From contig JABXIJ010000039.1 of assembly GCA_013373105.1 (NCBI GenBank), positions 1-39,940 on the forward strand: a stretch of DNA of 39,940 nt, read 5' to 3'. The stretch's first letter is position 1; every line of letters begins with the position of its first letter. A program made the translations under genes and the position numbers. Source of the DNA: Flavobacteriaceae bacterium. GTDB lineage: Bacteria; Bacteroidota; Bacteroidia; Flavobacteriales; Flavobacteriaceae. Below, one piece after another: positions 9,433-20,400 of this stretch. Below the pieces are notes generated by a model. It saw only the letters and a program-made list of their open reading frames with translations, ran no database searches and had not been told where the DNA came from.

Positions 9433-11058
9433 ATGGATAGAGGATTTTTTAATGTTCCAAAAGCAGTAAATGAACCTGTAAAAAGTTATGCTCCTGGTTC
9501 TCCAGAAAGAGAAGAAGTATTAGCCACTTACAAACAAATGTTTTCAAGTAATGTAGACATTCCAATGTACATCAATGGCGAAGAAGTTAGAACAGAAAAT
9601 ACAAGAAATATAACTCCACCTCATGATCACAAACATGTTGTTGGACAATATCATTTAGCCGAAAAATCGAATGTAGACACTGCAATTGCAACTGCTTTAG
9701 AAGCAAGAGAAGCTTGGTCTAGATTAAGTTGGATGGAAAGAGCCTCTATTTTTCTTAAAGCTGCTGAATTATTAGCTGGACCTTACAGAGCAAAAATGAA
9801 TGCAGCAACAATGATTGCACAATCTAAAAACTTACACCAAGCAGAAATTGATGCTGCATGTGAGTTAATAGACTTTTTCCGTTTTAATGTGCAATACATG
9901 ACAGACATATTTAAAGATCAACCAGATTCTGCACCAGGAATTTGGAACAGAGTTGAATATAGACCTTTAGAAGGTTTTGTTTACGCAATTACACCATTTA
10001 ACTTTACTGCCATTGCAGGAAACTTACCTGCTTCTGCAGCAATGATGGGTAATGTTGTAGTTTGGAAACCATCTGATCATCAAATATATTCTGCTAAAGT
10101 AATTGTAGACTTATTAAAAGAAGCAGGATTGCCAGATGGTGTTATTAATGTAGTTTATGGAGATCCTGTAATGATTACAGATACTGTATTAGCTTCTCCA
10201 GATTTCTCTGGCTTACACTTTACTGGTTCAACTTTTGTTTTCAAAGAATTATGGAAACAAATTGGTGTAAATATTCACAATTATAAAACCTACCCAAGAA
10301 TTGTAGGTGAAACTGGTGGTAAAGACTTTATTTGGGCACACAATTCAGCTTATCCTTTACAAGTTGCAACTGCAATTACTAGAGGTGCTTTTGAATTCCA
10401 AGGGCAAAAATGTTCTGCTGCTTCAAGAGCTTATATTCCTGCATCAATTTGGGAAGAAGTTAGAACACATTTAGCAAAACAAGTTGCAGAAATAAAAATG
10501 GGTTCTCCAGAAGATCCATCAAATTTTGTTACTGCAGTAATTCATGAAGGTTCTTTCGATAAAATTGCAAAATATATAGATAACGTAGCAGATAGTAATG
10601 ATGCAGAAATTATAATGGGTGGTAACTACGATAAATCTAAAGGTTATTTTATAGAGCCAACTGTAATTTTAACTACTAACCCTTTGTATGAAACTATGAC
10701 AACCGAGTTGTTTGGTCCTGTAATTACTATTTATGTTTATGAAGATAAAGATTGGGAAGCTTCATTAAAGTTAGTAGATGAATCTACTGAATATGGTTTA
10801 ACAGGTGCTATTTTCTCTACAGACAGATACATTATTCAAAAAGCTTCTGAAGCTTTAGAAAATGCTGCTGGTAATTTTTATATTAATGATAAACCTACAG
10901 GTGCAGTAGTTGGACAACAACCTTTTGGTGGTGCTAGAGCTTCTGGTACAAATGACAAAGCAGGTTCTGCTCAAAACTTATTAAGATGGGCTTCTGTAAG
11001 ATTGATTAAAGAAACATTTGTTACTCCTCAAGATTACAAATATCCTTTCTTAGGATAA
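9433..11058 (+). CDS. pruA: L-glutamate gamma-semialdehyde (P5C) dehydrogenase
   Basis: NAD-dependent aldehyde dehydrogenase that oxidises glutamate semialdehyde/1-pyrroline-5-carboxylate to glutamate, the second step of proline catabolism. The 541-residue protein matches the monofunctional P5CDH family in length. Seen: the PFNFTAIAGNLPA nucleotide-binding segment (188-200), catalytic Glu293 in VGETGGKDF and catalytic Cys327 in EFQGQKCSAASR, the last being diagnostic of P5CDH. The ATG at 9433 is chosen over an upstream TTG because the TTG lies inside the -7 promoter element and MDRGFFNVP fits homologues. No proline dehydrogenase is adjacent. A strong bidirectional terminator follows. Confidence 0.95.
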   Translation: MDRGFFNVPKAVNEPVKSYAPGSPEREEVLATYKQMFSSNVDIPMYINGEEVRTENTRNITPPHDHKHVVGQYHLAEKSNVDTAIATALEAREAWSRLSWMERASIFLKAAELLAGPYRAKMNAATMIAQSKNLHQAEIDAACELIDFFRFNVQYMTDIFKDQPDSAPGIWNRVEYRPLEGFVYAITPFNFTAIAGNLPASAAMMGNVVVWKPSDHQIYSAKVIVDLLKEAGLPDGVINVVYGDPVMITDTVLASPDFSGLHFTGSTFVFKELWKQIGVNIHNYKTYPRIVGETGGKDFIWAHNSAYPLQVATAITRGAFEFQGQKCSAASRAYIPASIWEEVRTHLAKQVAEIKMGSPEDPSNFVTAVIHEGSFDKIAKYIDNVADSNDAEIIMGGNYDKSKGYFIEPTVILTTNPLYETMTTELFGPVITIYVYEDKDWEASLKLVDESTEYGLTGAIFSTDRYIIQKASEALENAAGNFYINDKPTGAVVGQQPFGGARASGTNDKAGSAQNLLRWASVRLIKETFVTPQDYKYPFLG

Positions 11059-11070
11059 GAACATACATCA

Positions 11071-11109
11071 TAAAAAAAAAGCCTCATCAAATTTGATGAG
11101 GCTTTTTTT
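11071..11109. terminator. Bidirectional intrinsic terminator
   Basis: A perfect inverted repeat GCCTCATCAAA/TTTGATGAGGC (11081-11102) is flanked by an A-run on the left and a T-run on the right, so it can end both pruA (plus) and the metallopeptidase gene (minus). Confidence 0.93.
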
Positions 11110-11110
11110 A

Positions 11111-14100
11111 TTAATTAATAATTAATTTTCTTGTAGTTCGTTTATTACCATTATTTATTTTTAATAGGTATATACCTTTAGAAACATCGTAAAAATGAAC
11201 CTCTTCTCTAAAGACTACATTTGAATTTTGATACACTTTTTTACCTACTAATCTTCCACTTAGATCAAACAATTCAAGAGTAGTTTTTGCTGTGTCTACA
11301 GTATCAAACTGTAAGGTAAAAGTACCTGAATTTGGATTTGGAAATAAATTAAAACCTTCAAAGACTACATCTTCAATAGAGGCAGTTGCATCTTCTATTA
11401 CTAAAGTATAGTCCTCTACTTCACCATCAAAATCTAATTCACATGCTGTAGGGTAAACAATAGGAGGATCTGGGTCAGTATATTTTGTAGAAATCCTCAT
11501 TGTAATAGACCCTAATTTTGCTGTTGCAGGCACTGTTATAGAAAATGGACTTGAATCTGTAACTCCATTTTCAGTGTTTGAAGCACTACCTAAGTCATAC
11601 TCTTCTGTACTTGTATCAAAAACACAATCTCCATTCCAATCTATCCAAGCTTTAGTTTGCACTCTATAGTTACCATCTGTATTTACACTAACAGATAAAT
11701 TATGTGTATCACCTCTTTTTACATTTGTAGAAATTGAGGTATAATCATTATAAGGCACTGTTTTACCTGAAGCATTATCTATAGTATTAAACTGTACTAA
11801 AGTTGTACTTGTTGCATAATCTAAATTACCTGTAGATCCACATATTGAACAATCTCCTGTAGTAAAAGAAAATAATGAGGAGAAACTTCCTTCACCACAT
11901 AGATTTTTGGGTTTTACCCTCCAAAAATATTGTGTTTTTACATCTAAAGTAGTCGTCGTAAATGAATTTGTAGCAACATTTCCACTACTTACAATATTTG
12001 CAAAAGCATTATCTGTAGCCACTTGTACATCATAACTTTCAGCAGATATATCTTCATCCCACATTAAATTTGCACTTAATGGTACATCTAATGCATTATC
12101 TACAGGCGATGTTAAATTTATTGGGTTAAAAGTACTGGATACAATTTTTAAGCTAACATCTAAGGTTTGCGTTATAGTATTAGCAGTTCCAACAACTTCG
12201 ATGTCATAAATTTGAGGAGTTAATCCATCTAAATTTGTCACTGTCATAACTGTTGAACCATTAGCAGATATGGTTGATGGGTTAAAAGTTACCTGAGTTC
12301 CTTGTGGGTTGTTATTAGCTGTTAAAGCAACTGATTCATTAAAACCATTTACAAAATTAAAATCTAAATTAAAAGTTGCTGTTTGATTTCCAGAATTGCA
12401 AAGGGTTTGTGTACCACTTTGATCGGAAATAATAAATGTTGGAGCTGTAGAATTCACAACTATTGTCCCTGCATTTACAGCATAATAAATATTGTTTACA
12501 GGCTCTATTAATAACCTTACATTTGTACTTGGGTTATTTGGCACCAAAACATTAACAGAACCATCATTTGGTGTGTTTTCTGCCAACGTTATTGGAAATG
12601 TTAAGCCACCATCTGTCGACATTTTTACATTTACTAAAGTTGTATTTACAGGTGCTGTATTTGTGCTTGCAACTTCCCATGTAATTGTTTGTGTACTTCC
12701 CACATCCCAAGTTTCCCCTCTATTTTGCTGAGATGTAAAAGCAAAACCACCTGTGCTTGCAACTGTAATTTTTACATCATCTCTAGCTGTATTTCCTGCT
12801 ATTGGATGATTATCTCTTACTGTAAATGCAAAATTATATTCTCTTGCAACTGAAGCTAAAACTTCCCATTCTGGAGTATCGCCTTGTAAAACTGAATTTA
12901 AATTTGGGAAATAACGAACTGGAACATCTTTAGATGGTAAAGACCTAAATGACGGTCCTTCAAAATTTGTAGAAACTGGAGGCATTTGAGCAGACTCATT
13001 ATCTATCTGCTCCCAATTATAGGTTAATCCATTTAAACCATCTGCATCTGTAGCTACACCAGTTAATTTAAAAGGTGTAGAATGAGGAATGGTATAGTCT
13101 AAACCAGCATTCGCAGTGGGTACTGCATTATTTGTATTTGTTAAAGTAGCACAATTTGCATTAACTTGAATATAGTTTTGCATTTGCGAAATACTTACAG
13201 CATGAAAGTAATCATCACTATTTCCAGTTGAAGGACCAACACCAATAACATTAGGTGAACAAATACCAGCATAACCCATTATTGTTGAACCACTTCCTAC
13301 TTCTACTGCAGTTTCTTGAGTTCTATTACAAGAATTACTTTGTGTGTGGGTTGCACCAAATTGATGTCCTAGTTCATGTGCAACATAGTCTACATCATAA
13401 GGATCACCAACTGGATTTGAGATTCCTGTTACACCTCTACCTTTTTGACCAGTTCTACAAACTACACCTAATCCTGCTAAACCAGCTCCACCAATACTAA
13501 AAATATGACCAACATCGTAATTTGAATCACCAATTCGTATATCAAGAATTCGTTGAGTTTCATCTATCATTGTAGAGGCAGTTCCATCAGTTATGCCATC
13601 TGTAGCGCTGTTTAGAAAAATTACTTGGTCGTTATTAGCAACTAAAACCATAGTAACTCCTAAATCTTTTTCGAAAATTGCATTTATTCTTGTCATTGAA
13701 GTATTAATAGCAGAAAGCACAGCAGCTTTTTTAACAGCATCTGAAGCTGAACTATCAACACCTTGTCTATTTAATTGAAATTGTGCATACTCTCCACTAG
13801 TAACAATAGCTAACCTGTAGGTTCTTAAATTACCATCGTTTACAACTCTATTAAACTCTAAATTACCATCGTTTTTTAAACTCTTATCTTCTGTTAAACA
13901 TTGATGTTCATGCCCATTTTTTCCAAGATCATTTCTACTATACACCATGTATTGTTTATGATCTTTCGTAAAAGGATCTATGTAAACAGTTGCATGCTTA
14001 CCTGAATGAATAACTCCATGAAGTCCTTCTGTTCCAAAACTCAACTTTGCAATTGCAGTTGGGTCGTCTATACCTTTAGCAGTATACGAACGAATATTTG

Positions 14101-14413
14101 GAAATTTAGCTTGAAGAGCAGGTTCAAAATTAGAAGTTTCTTGAATAGAAAACTGTTTTAATTCGCCCTTATCATTTGGTAATTCAATAATTTGAGATTT
14201 CCCTTTACCTAATGTTATTAAGTTGCCTTTAAATAAATTAATATCTAAAGACATTATAGAATAGTTAGAAGGAACATTCTTTTTTTGATATAACATGAAA
14301 TCATTAGCATCATATTCTATCTTTGCTGAGTTATACCAAGTTTTTTGCCCAAAGCTATATAAGGTAAAAAATAGGGATAAGCATAAAAACTGGATAAATT
14401 TTCTTTTGTACAT
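11111..14413 (-). CDS. Secreted reprolysin-like metallopeptidase with T9SS sorting domain
   Basis: 1100 residues. Signal peptide (1-22, ending YSFGQ); propeptide-like region to about 195; a metzincin catalytic domain (about 197-420) with the zinc motif [11 protein letters not shown] (346-356) and a downstream Met-turn STIMGYAG; Ig-like/PKD-type segments; one fibronectin type III domain (about 765-850); a GEVED domain ending [14 protein letters not shown]; and a C-terminal type A T9SS sorting domain (about 1025-1100) with [12 protein letters not shown] and a GIYLLKI strand. The enzyme should cross the outer membrane by T9SS and be released or attached after removal of the sorting domain. Substrate unknown. 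It has a normal full-length structure with no visible damage and stands alone as a transcription unit. Confidence 0.92.
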   Translation of the reverse strand: MYKRKFIQFLCLSLFFTLYSFGQKTWYNSAKIEYDANDFMLYQKKNVPSNYSIMSLDINLFKGNLITLGKGKSQIIELPNDKGELKQFSIQETSNFEPALQAKFPNIRSYTAKGIDDPTAIAKLSFGTEGLHGVIHSGKHATVYIDPFTKDHKQYMVYSRNDLGKNGHEHQCLTEDKSLKNDGNLEFNRVVNDGNLRTYRLAIVTSGEYAQFQLNRQGVDSSASDAVKKAAVLSAINTSMTRINAIFEKDLGVTMVLVANNDQVIFLNSATDGITDGTASTMIDETQRILDIRIGDSNYDVGHIFSIGGAGLAGLGVVCRTGQKGRGVTGISNPVGDPYDVDYVAHELGHQFGATHTQSNSCNRTQETAVEVGSGSTIMGYAGICSPNVIGVGPSTGNSDDYFHAVSISQMQNYIQVNANCATLTNTNNAVPTANAGLDYTIPHSTPFKLTGVATDADGLNGLTYNWEQIDNESAQMPPVSTNFEGPSFRSLPSKDVPVRYFPNLNSVLQGDTPEWEVLASVAREYNFAFTVRDNHPIAGNTARDDVKITVASTGGFAFTSQQNRGETWDVGSTQTITWEVASTNTAPVNTTLVNVKMSTDGGLTFPITLAENTPNDGSVNVLVPNNPSTNVRLLIEPVNNIYYAVNAGTIVVNSTAPTFIISDQSGTQTLCNSGNQTATFNLDFNFVNGFNESVALTANNNPQGTQVTFNPSTISANGSTVMTVTNLDGLTPQIYDIEVVGTANTITQTLDVSLKIVSSTFNPINLTSPVDNALDVPLSANLMWDEDISAESYDVQVATDNAFANIVSSGNVATNSFTTTTLDVKTQYFWRVKPKNLCGEGSFSSLFSFTTGDCSICGSTGNLDYATSTTLVQFNTIDNASGKTVPYNDYTSISTNVKRGDTHNLSVSVNTDGNYRVQTKAWIDWNGDCVFDTSTEEYDLGSASNTENGVTDSSPFSITVPATAKLGSITMRISTKYTDPDPPIVYPTACELDFDGEVEDYTLVIEDATASIEDVVFEGFNLFPNPNSGTFTLQFDTVDTAKTTLELFDLSGRLVGKKVYQNSNVVFREEVHFYDVSKGIYLLKINNGNKRTTRKLIIN

Positions 14414-14439
14414 ATTTTTAAGGTAATTTATCTAGTTAT

Positions 14440-14471
14440 CAAATATAATGTATTCTTACCTTTGTACTCAA
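14440..14471 (-). promoter_or_regulatory. Promoter of the metallopeptidase gene
   Basis: On the minus strand TTG (14469-14471), a 21-base spacer and TATATTTG (14440-14447) fit the Bacteroidota promoter. The predicted start of transcription is about 20 bases before the gene. Its -33 element overlaps the ATG of the divergent lipB gene. Confidence 0.5.
14457..14464 (+). promoter_or_regulatory. Candidate -7 element of lipB, probably leaderless
   Basis: TACCTTTG matches TAnnTTTG and ends six bases before the lipB ATG at 14471, so the transcript would start at or next to the start codon. No clear -33 TTG is seen. The element lies inside the spacer of the opposing peptidase promoter. Confidence 0.45.
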
Positions 14472-15181
14472 TGAAGAATAAAAGTGTTTTTTTACAAGAT
14501 TTAACTCAAAAAGACTACAAAGAAACTTGGGATTATCAAACAGAATTACTTCAAGAAATTGTTGATACTAAGATTTTTAACCGTAGAAATAACACCACTA
14601 ATAAAACCAAAAATCATTTTCTTTTTGTAGAACATCCACATGTGTACACTTTAGGTAAAAGTGGCGATTTAGCTAACCTTTTGTTAAACGAAGAACAGCT
14701 TAAGGAAAAAGGAGCTACTTTTTATAAGATAAATAGAGGTGGAGATATTACTTATCATGGTCCAGGACAAATTGTAGGATATCCAATTTTAGATTTAGAA
14801 AACTTTTTTACTGATATTCATAAATATTTACGTTTACTAGAAGAAACCATTATTTTAACCATAGCAGAATATGGTTTAAAAGGCACTAGAAGTGAAGGTG
14901 AAACTGGAGTTTGGCTAGATGTAGGTACTCCATTTGCACGAAAAATTTGCGCAATGGGAATTCGCTCTTCACGTTGGGTAACCATGCATGGATTTGCTTT
15001 AAATGTAAATGTAGATTTAGGTTATTTTGACAATATTATTCCATGTGGAATTCGAGGTAAAGCAGTAACTTCTATGGAAGCTGAGTTGAATAAAAAACTA
15101 GACTTAGAGGAAGTAAAACAAAAAATATTAAAGCACTTTAAAAGATTATTTGAGATAAGAAAAATATACACAACTATTTAA
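14471..15181 (+). CDS. lipB: Octanoyl-ACP:protein octanoyltransferase
   Basis: Transfers octanoate from acyl carrier protein to a lysine of lipoyl domains, the first step of lipoate synthesis. The 236 residues carry the hallmark [17 protein letters not shown] (89-105), the catalytic Lys158 in ARKICAMG and the catalytic Cys192 in [13 protein letters not shown], all in their usual order. Length is typical. An in-frame TTG at 14462 lies inside the promoter element, so the ATG at 14471 is the start. The partner lipA is not in the window. Confidence 0.96.
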   Translation: MKNKSVFLQDLTQKDYKETWDYQTELLQEIVDTKIFNRRNNTTNKTKNHFLFVEHPHVYTLGKSGDLANLLLNEEQLKEKGATFYKINRGGDITYHGPGQIVGYPILDLENFFTDIHKYLRLLEETIILTIAEYGLKGTRSEGETGVWLDVGTPFARKICAMGIRSSRWVTMHGFALNVNVDLGYFDNIIPCGIRGKAVTSMEAELNKKLDLEEVKQKILKHFKRLFEIRKIYTTI

Positions 15182-15194
15182 TCTTTTATTTAAT

Positions 15195-15226
15195 TTTAGA
15201 TTGTTAGTTAAGTGTAAAAATCTAAA
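15195..15226. terminator. Weak hairpin between convergent lipB and DUF3050 genes
   Basis: TTTAGATT (15195-15202) and AATCTAAA (15219-15226) form an 8-bp AT-rich stem with a 16-base loop, followed by a T-rich stretch on the plus strand. The DUF3050 stop codon lies inside it. It could act as a shared terminator but is weak. Confidence 0.3.
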
Positions 15227-16040
15227 CAATAATTTTTTGATAATTTATTTCTTTTTTAGAATGATTATTTCTTTTGTTGATTTCATTATAAACAGCATCC
15301 CAAAGTTTAATTCTATTTTGTAATGTTTCTATTATTGCAGTTTTAGCTTCAAGCCACAATGCTTTATCATTTCCACATAAATTAGATGTCATTTGTAACG
15401 CAAGTTCACCATGACTACCACCATCAACTTCAATATGTCTTTCTAAGTAATATTTAAGGTTTGAAATACTCTCAGGAAATTTTTGATATAGTTTGTTAAC
15501 AAGTGATATAAACATTCCTGGAATTAAGTCTTCACGTCCAAAAGTAAAAATTGCTGCTTGAAGGTGAACCTTATTGCTTTTTATTACATTAAATGTTGAT
15601 TTTACAAATTCTTTTGCTTCTTGTGGAATATTAGATATAGTTGCAGAAGAGCATATGTTATTTGTAGTTATAAGTGTACTTAATAAATCTTGAACTGTCT
15701 TGGTGTTTGCATTACATTGCTTCATTGCATCTAAATACATTTCAAAATGACTTTTTCTAATTCCATTTTGATCAATATCACATTCCTCTTCTGCAACAAT
15801 CGTATTAATTAAATATCTTGTTTCTGCAGATCCTTTTGGGTACCAAGGTATGCTTACACAAGTTAGATTAATTTGTAGTGATTTTAATAAAGACATAAAA
15901 TCCCATACAGCATAAACATGATACTCCATAAAAACTTTCAAATCATCAATATCATTAATCACTGAATAAACTTTGTGATTAATAATTTTATTACGTAGAG
16001 GCTCAATCTCTTGTCTAATACTATTTACAATCTCATTCAT
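15222..16040 (-). CDS. DUF3050 protein, heme-oxygenase-like fold
   Basis: 272 residues matching DUF3050: FMEYHVYAVWDFMSLLKSLQINLTCVSIPW (37-66), the EEECD segment, SHFEMYLDAM, FGREDLIPGMF and ERHIEVDGGSHGELA. These repeated Glu/His/Asp positions on successive helices (EYH, EEE, SHFE, RED, ERHIEVD-GSH) resemble the metal ligands of heme-oxygenase-like diiron proteins. That similarity is inference; no reaction is known to me for DUF3050. The gene sits downstream of the LytTR response regulator on the same strand but is separated from it by 643 bases, so co-transcription is doubtful. Confidence 0.8.
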   Translation of the reverse strand: MNEIVNSIRQEIEPLRNKIINHKVYSVINDIDDLKVFMEYHVYAVWDFMSLLKSLQINLTCVSIPWYPKGSAETRYLINTIVAEEECDIDQNGIRKSHFEMYLDAMKQCNANTKTVQDLLSTLITTNNICSSATISNIPQEAKEFVKSTFNVIKSNKVHLQAAIFTFGREDLIPGMFISLVNKLYQKFPESISNLKYYLERHIEVDGGSHGELALQMTSNLCGNDKALWLEAKTAIIETLQNRIKLWDAVYNEINKRNNHSKKEINYQKIIV

Positions 16041-16683
16041 TACTGTATAGTGTATTAAGATTTATTTTTTTATTATAAAATTCTAAATTAACGTAGCTTA
16101 TTCGAAATATTTAAATGTTATTTTTTTCAATAACTATTAATAAAAAAAACTTATGTTCAGATATTATGTGAAATTATTTTGAATATTAAGTTAACTTTGA
16201 AATACTATGAACTTATATTAAAAGTGGCCCCAAGAACTTGTAGATTATTAATGTTCGTTATAGAAAAAAGATCTCAGAGCCACACCCCCATAAAATTTTA
16301 GTAATGTTGTAATTGAAGGATATATAATATTTTAAATATCGTAATCTAATATAGGTTTCCTTTTACTGGATATGTAAAACAACTTCTTTGGTGTAGCTAC
16401 TAATAGTATGACATCATGTTTAAAATTATAATCACACTTAATACACGAAGCAGACGGAAATATTTTGAATACATATTTTATGTTATTTATAATCTCTAGT
16501 ATGTATTTATTTATGCTATTTGTCTTACTCATATTCCAAATAACTAGGTGCAAAAATAATTTACATTATTCTCGCAATGTTAGAGAAAGTAATAACCGAT
16601 TATATTTAAGAATAAGTGGGTTTGTTTTAGAGGTTTTACATTTTAATTAAACATTAAACTGTAACTGCAGCAAATCTATAATG
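16041..16683. other. 643-base stretch without a convincing gene
   Basis: AT-rich spacer between the DUF3050 and response regulator genes. It holds a more GC-rich island (about 16222-16290) whose ends form an inverted repeat on the minus-strand RNA: GUGGCUCU (16283-16276) with GGGGCCAC (16231-16224), eight pairs including two G-U. A minus-strand open frame of 66 codons from the ATG at 16532 to 16332 has no recognisable family. No -7 promoter, no T-run terminator and no transposase relic could be identified. Confidence 0.6.
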
Positions 16684-17430
16684 TTACTCTAGATTTAAAA
16701 AATTTCTAAACTCTATAATACGTCTTTTTGCAATTGGTAAATTTTTACCTCCTTTAATATGGCAATAAAGACCATCATTTTTATGAATACTATCAATTTT
16801 AGTGATATTTAAAATATATTTATGATGAATTCTAAAAAACATATTAGGAGGAAGTATACTTTGGTATATGCCTATATTTTTTGACACAAATTTTTCAGTT
16901 CCATCTTCAAAGAAAAATCTAGAATATTTACCATCAGCTTCTACATATAAAATATGATTTATATTTATAATTTCAATTTTATTGATGCCTGGCAAGGCTA
17001 AGACTTGTTCACTAATTTTTCCAGCTTCTTCTAATTGTCTGATTTTAAACTTATCATCTAATTTATTATTTAAATTCAATATAGCCTTTCGAAGCGATAA
17101 AACATCCAATGGTTTTATCAAATAAGAAGTAACATTATATTCATTTAGTACTTTTAATGCATATTCCTTACTTGAACTAGTAATAATGATATCTGCTTTT
17201 ATATTTTCGAATTCTTTTAATATGTCTAATGATGTTTTTTGACCACCCAATTCAATATCAAGAAAAATAATATCCGCAGAATTATTTAGAAGTAATTCAA
17301 TAAGCTCTTTTTCATTATTAGCCTCACCAATAACTGTAATATTGGGAAAATATTTATTTAAAAGCTCTTTTAAAATCTCTAAACTCATTTTATTATCCTC
17401 TATAATATAAGCTTTTAAGATACTTGACAT
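16684..17430 (-). CDS. LytTR-type response regulator
   Basis: 248 residues: an N-terminal receiver domain (1-122) with acidic pocket Glu11/Asp12, phospho-acceptor Asp58 in IIFLDIELG, Ser/Thr switch SSS near 85 and Lys in YLIKPLD, then a LytTR DNA-binding domain (about 140-246) with VEADGKYSRFFF, FRIHHKYILNITKID and the final RRIIEFRNFL. Such regulators bind paired direct repeats upstream of their targets; no target can be named. The gene lies 50 bases downstream of the hybrid kinase, so it probably belongs to the FIST-kinase-regulator operon and takes phosphate from the kinase's HPt domain. This last point is inference from gene order. Confidence 0.93.
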   Translation of the reverse strand: MSSILKAYIIEDNKMSLEILKELLNKYFPNITVIGEANNEKELIELLLNNSADIIFLDIELGGQKTSLDILKEFENIKADIIITSSSKEYALKVLNEYNVTSYLIKPLDVLSLRKAILNLNNKLDDKFKIRQLEEAGKISEQVLALPGINKIEIININHILYVEADGKYSRFFFEDGTEKFVSKNIGIYQSILPPNMFFRIHHKYILNITKIDSIHKNDGLYCHIKGGKNLPIAKRRIIEFRNFLNLE

Positions 17431-17480
17431 ATTTCTTGTTTGATTATGAGTTTTACAATTAAGTTAAAAAATATAGGAAA

Positions 17481-20400
17481 CTAATACTCATTTTTTAATG
17501 CTTCACATACTTCTATTAAAGTTTGAATTATTTTCTGTGTACTAGAGTTAATCTTTTTAGTAATAGTTGAGTGCATATCGCATGAAAGTATATACTCAAG
17601 ATCATTTTCTAAACTAGTTATTTCTAATTCTAAAATACTTGGTTTAACTTTATGTATAATTTTTTTTATCGTATTAAAATCATTATTTTTTAGTGCATCT
17701 TCTAATAAACTTGGTTTATCATAAATTTCATTAATAAATAAATTAATCATTTTTTTGATAAAGTCATTATTATTCCTTCCCTTTTTTTTGAGTGAATTCA
17801 AGTTATAAAGTAATTTATTGTCATTGCTTAAAGCTACTTTTGGCGAAGAAAAAGCCTGTTCTATTTTTCGACAAAGTTCCTCCTCATCAAATGGTTTGAT
17901 AAGATAATCATTCATACCAATTTCAAGATATAATTCAATTTCATGTTTAAATGCATTTGCAGTAAGGGCAATAATTGGAGTTTTACTTAAAAGTGTTTTT
18001 CTTATATGATTTGTAGCTTCTACACCATCTAATATTGGCATCTGAATATCCATCAAAATAAGATCAAAATCTTGCTTTTCAAATAACTTTATAGCTTCAG
18101 CTCCATTTTCTGCTTCTATTGTTTCAATACCTAAGAATTCTAATGTTTGAATAGTTATAAATCTATTCATTTCGTTATCCTCTACTAAAAGTACTTTTTT
18201 ACCTTTAAAGTAATTTTTTTGAACTTGAAATAAGTTAGGTTCTAAATTTTTAAGATCTCCTTTCTTAAGATTTAAAGTAAATGAGAAGCTAGATCCTTTT
18301 TCTTTAGAACTTACGACATTTATTTCACTTCCCATAAGTTTAACTAAATCGTTTGATATAGTTAAACCAAGTCCACTTCCTTCGAAACTTCTATTAGAAT
18401 TACTTTCTTCTTGAGTAAATTTATCAAATACTTTTGAAATGAAATCCTTAGTCATACCAATTCCAGTATCAATAACTATAAATTTTAATGTTTGACTATT
18501 TCTATAATCTTCAATTAAATCTACCGTTAAGTTAACACTGCCTTTGTTAGTAAATTTTATAGAATTTCCAACTAAATTAAATAAGACTTGTCTTAATTTT
18601 TTATCATCTCCAATTAATACTGGAGCTATTTCTTTTGAGACATCAACTGTGAAATTTAAGTTTTTTTCATGAGCTTGCCCAGAAAATATAGAATGAATAT
18701 TAAATGCCAAAGCACTAGGGCTAAAGGAAATATTCTCTATCTCCATTTCACCAGATTCTATTTTAGTAATATCTAGTATGTTATTCAGAATTGTCAATAG
18801 GTGTTTAGCAGAATTTTCAGACTGGGTAACGTAAAAGTGTTGTTTTAATGTCAGTTCTTCTCTATTTAATTGTCTTATCATCCCTATAATTACATTTAAG
18901 GGCGTTCTTATCTCATGACTCATGTTAGCTAAAAAAAGCTCTTTTGCTTTGGAAGCGGATTCTGCTTTTTTTATAGCTCTTGCTAATTCTTTTTCTAATT
19001 GTTTTTGAATAGTAATATCTAAATGAATACTTATTCGACCTATTAAATTCCCTTTTTCATTATAATTTTTTGCACTACTAACGAACCACCATTTTTCTTC
19101 TCCTCGTTTATCTATTAAATTAATTTCAAAACTATCAGATTTATTATTAGTAGAGTTTTGATCTAAATAGATTATATCCAAGATATTTTCGGGTAAGAAA
19201 AATTTAGATAGATTTTCTCCTTTTATATTGTTCAGATTATAACCAGACATATCACAAAAACTCTGGTTGGCAAAAATAATTTTATCGTTTAAATCTATCT
19301 CTAACAATCCAAGGTTCATGTTAGCAATAATATTTTGGAACTTCTCTTTTTCAACTCTAAGTTGATTATCTAATTTTTGTCTGTTTCGAATATTTGTTAA
19401 CATCATACCAAAGAGTGATAAAATTTTCTTTTCTTTATCACTATAAACATGATGTTTTTCTACAGAATCAAAACCAACAAAACCAATTAAATCATTTTCA
19501 TTTATTACTGGAATAGTTAAAAGACTTTTAATTCCTTGAGGCTCTAAAATATCTTTTAAAGCCTTTTCTTCTAATATTTGAGAGTTTAGTAAAGATACAT
19601 CTGAGATATAAAATGGTTCTCCTTTTTTATGCTTATCAAGCCATTGAGGTATATATTCTGTAGGTACTTGTTGAAGATTATTTATTTCTGGTGTAATACC
19701 TTCCTTACACCATTCAAATGTATTAGAAGTGGTATTTGAACTAAAATCATAATCAAAAATATACGCCCTATCTGCATCTACAAAAAGACCTATTTTCTCA
19801 AGTGAACTGTTAATAACACTTTCCAGATTTTTGGGGTCTAAATTGATATAAGTTGAAGCGATATCAATCAATACATTCTGAAGTTTCACTTCTTTATCTA
19901 GAGATTTTTTAGCAAAATATTCTTCTGTTCTGTCAGAAATAACACCATCTAATCTAACTGGTTTTGAATTATTATCGTAAATAATTTGACCTTTATTACG
20001 AATCCATTTAGTTGATCCAGTGTTTGTTTCAATTTTATATGTTTTAGTAAAATGGCCATTCTTTTCCAAGTCAAATTGTATTTCTTTAGAAACATCATAA
20101 TTATGTTTTACCATAATTAAATTCAATAAATCTTGATTATTGGTAATCAATGAATTATTGATTTCAAAAATAGACTTTAAGCTTGGGGTTACAAATAATA
20201 CTTTATTTTCAGGTAATTTAATAGAGTATACTGCATCTGTCATTTCGTCAAAAATACTTTCTAACTGCTGCTTAGTTTGTGCTAGTTTATTTTCTTGTTT
20301 TTTTCTTTTGCTAATATCTCTAGAAATACCTATCACAAAATTTTTTTTATTAAATGATGTAGTTGAAACTGTAAGTTCTACTGGTATTTTTTTTCCATTA

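Noticed and set aside
14462..14470. TTG start three codons upstream of lipB
   Set aside because: It lies inside the TACCTTTG promoter element; ATG at 14471 is preferred.
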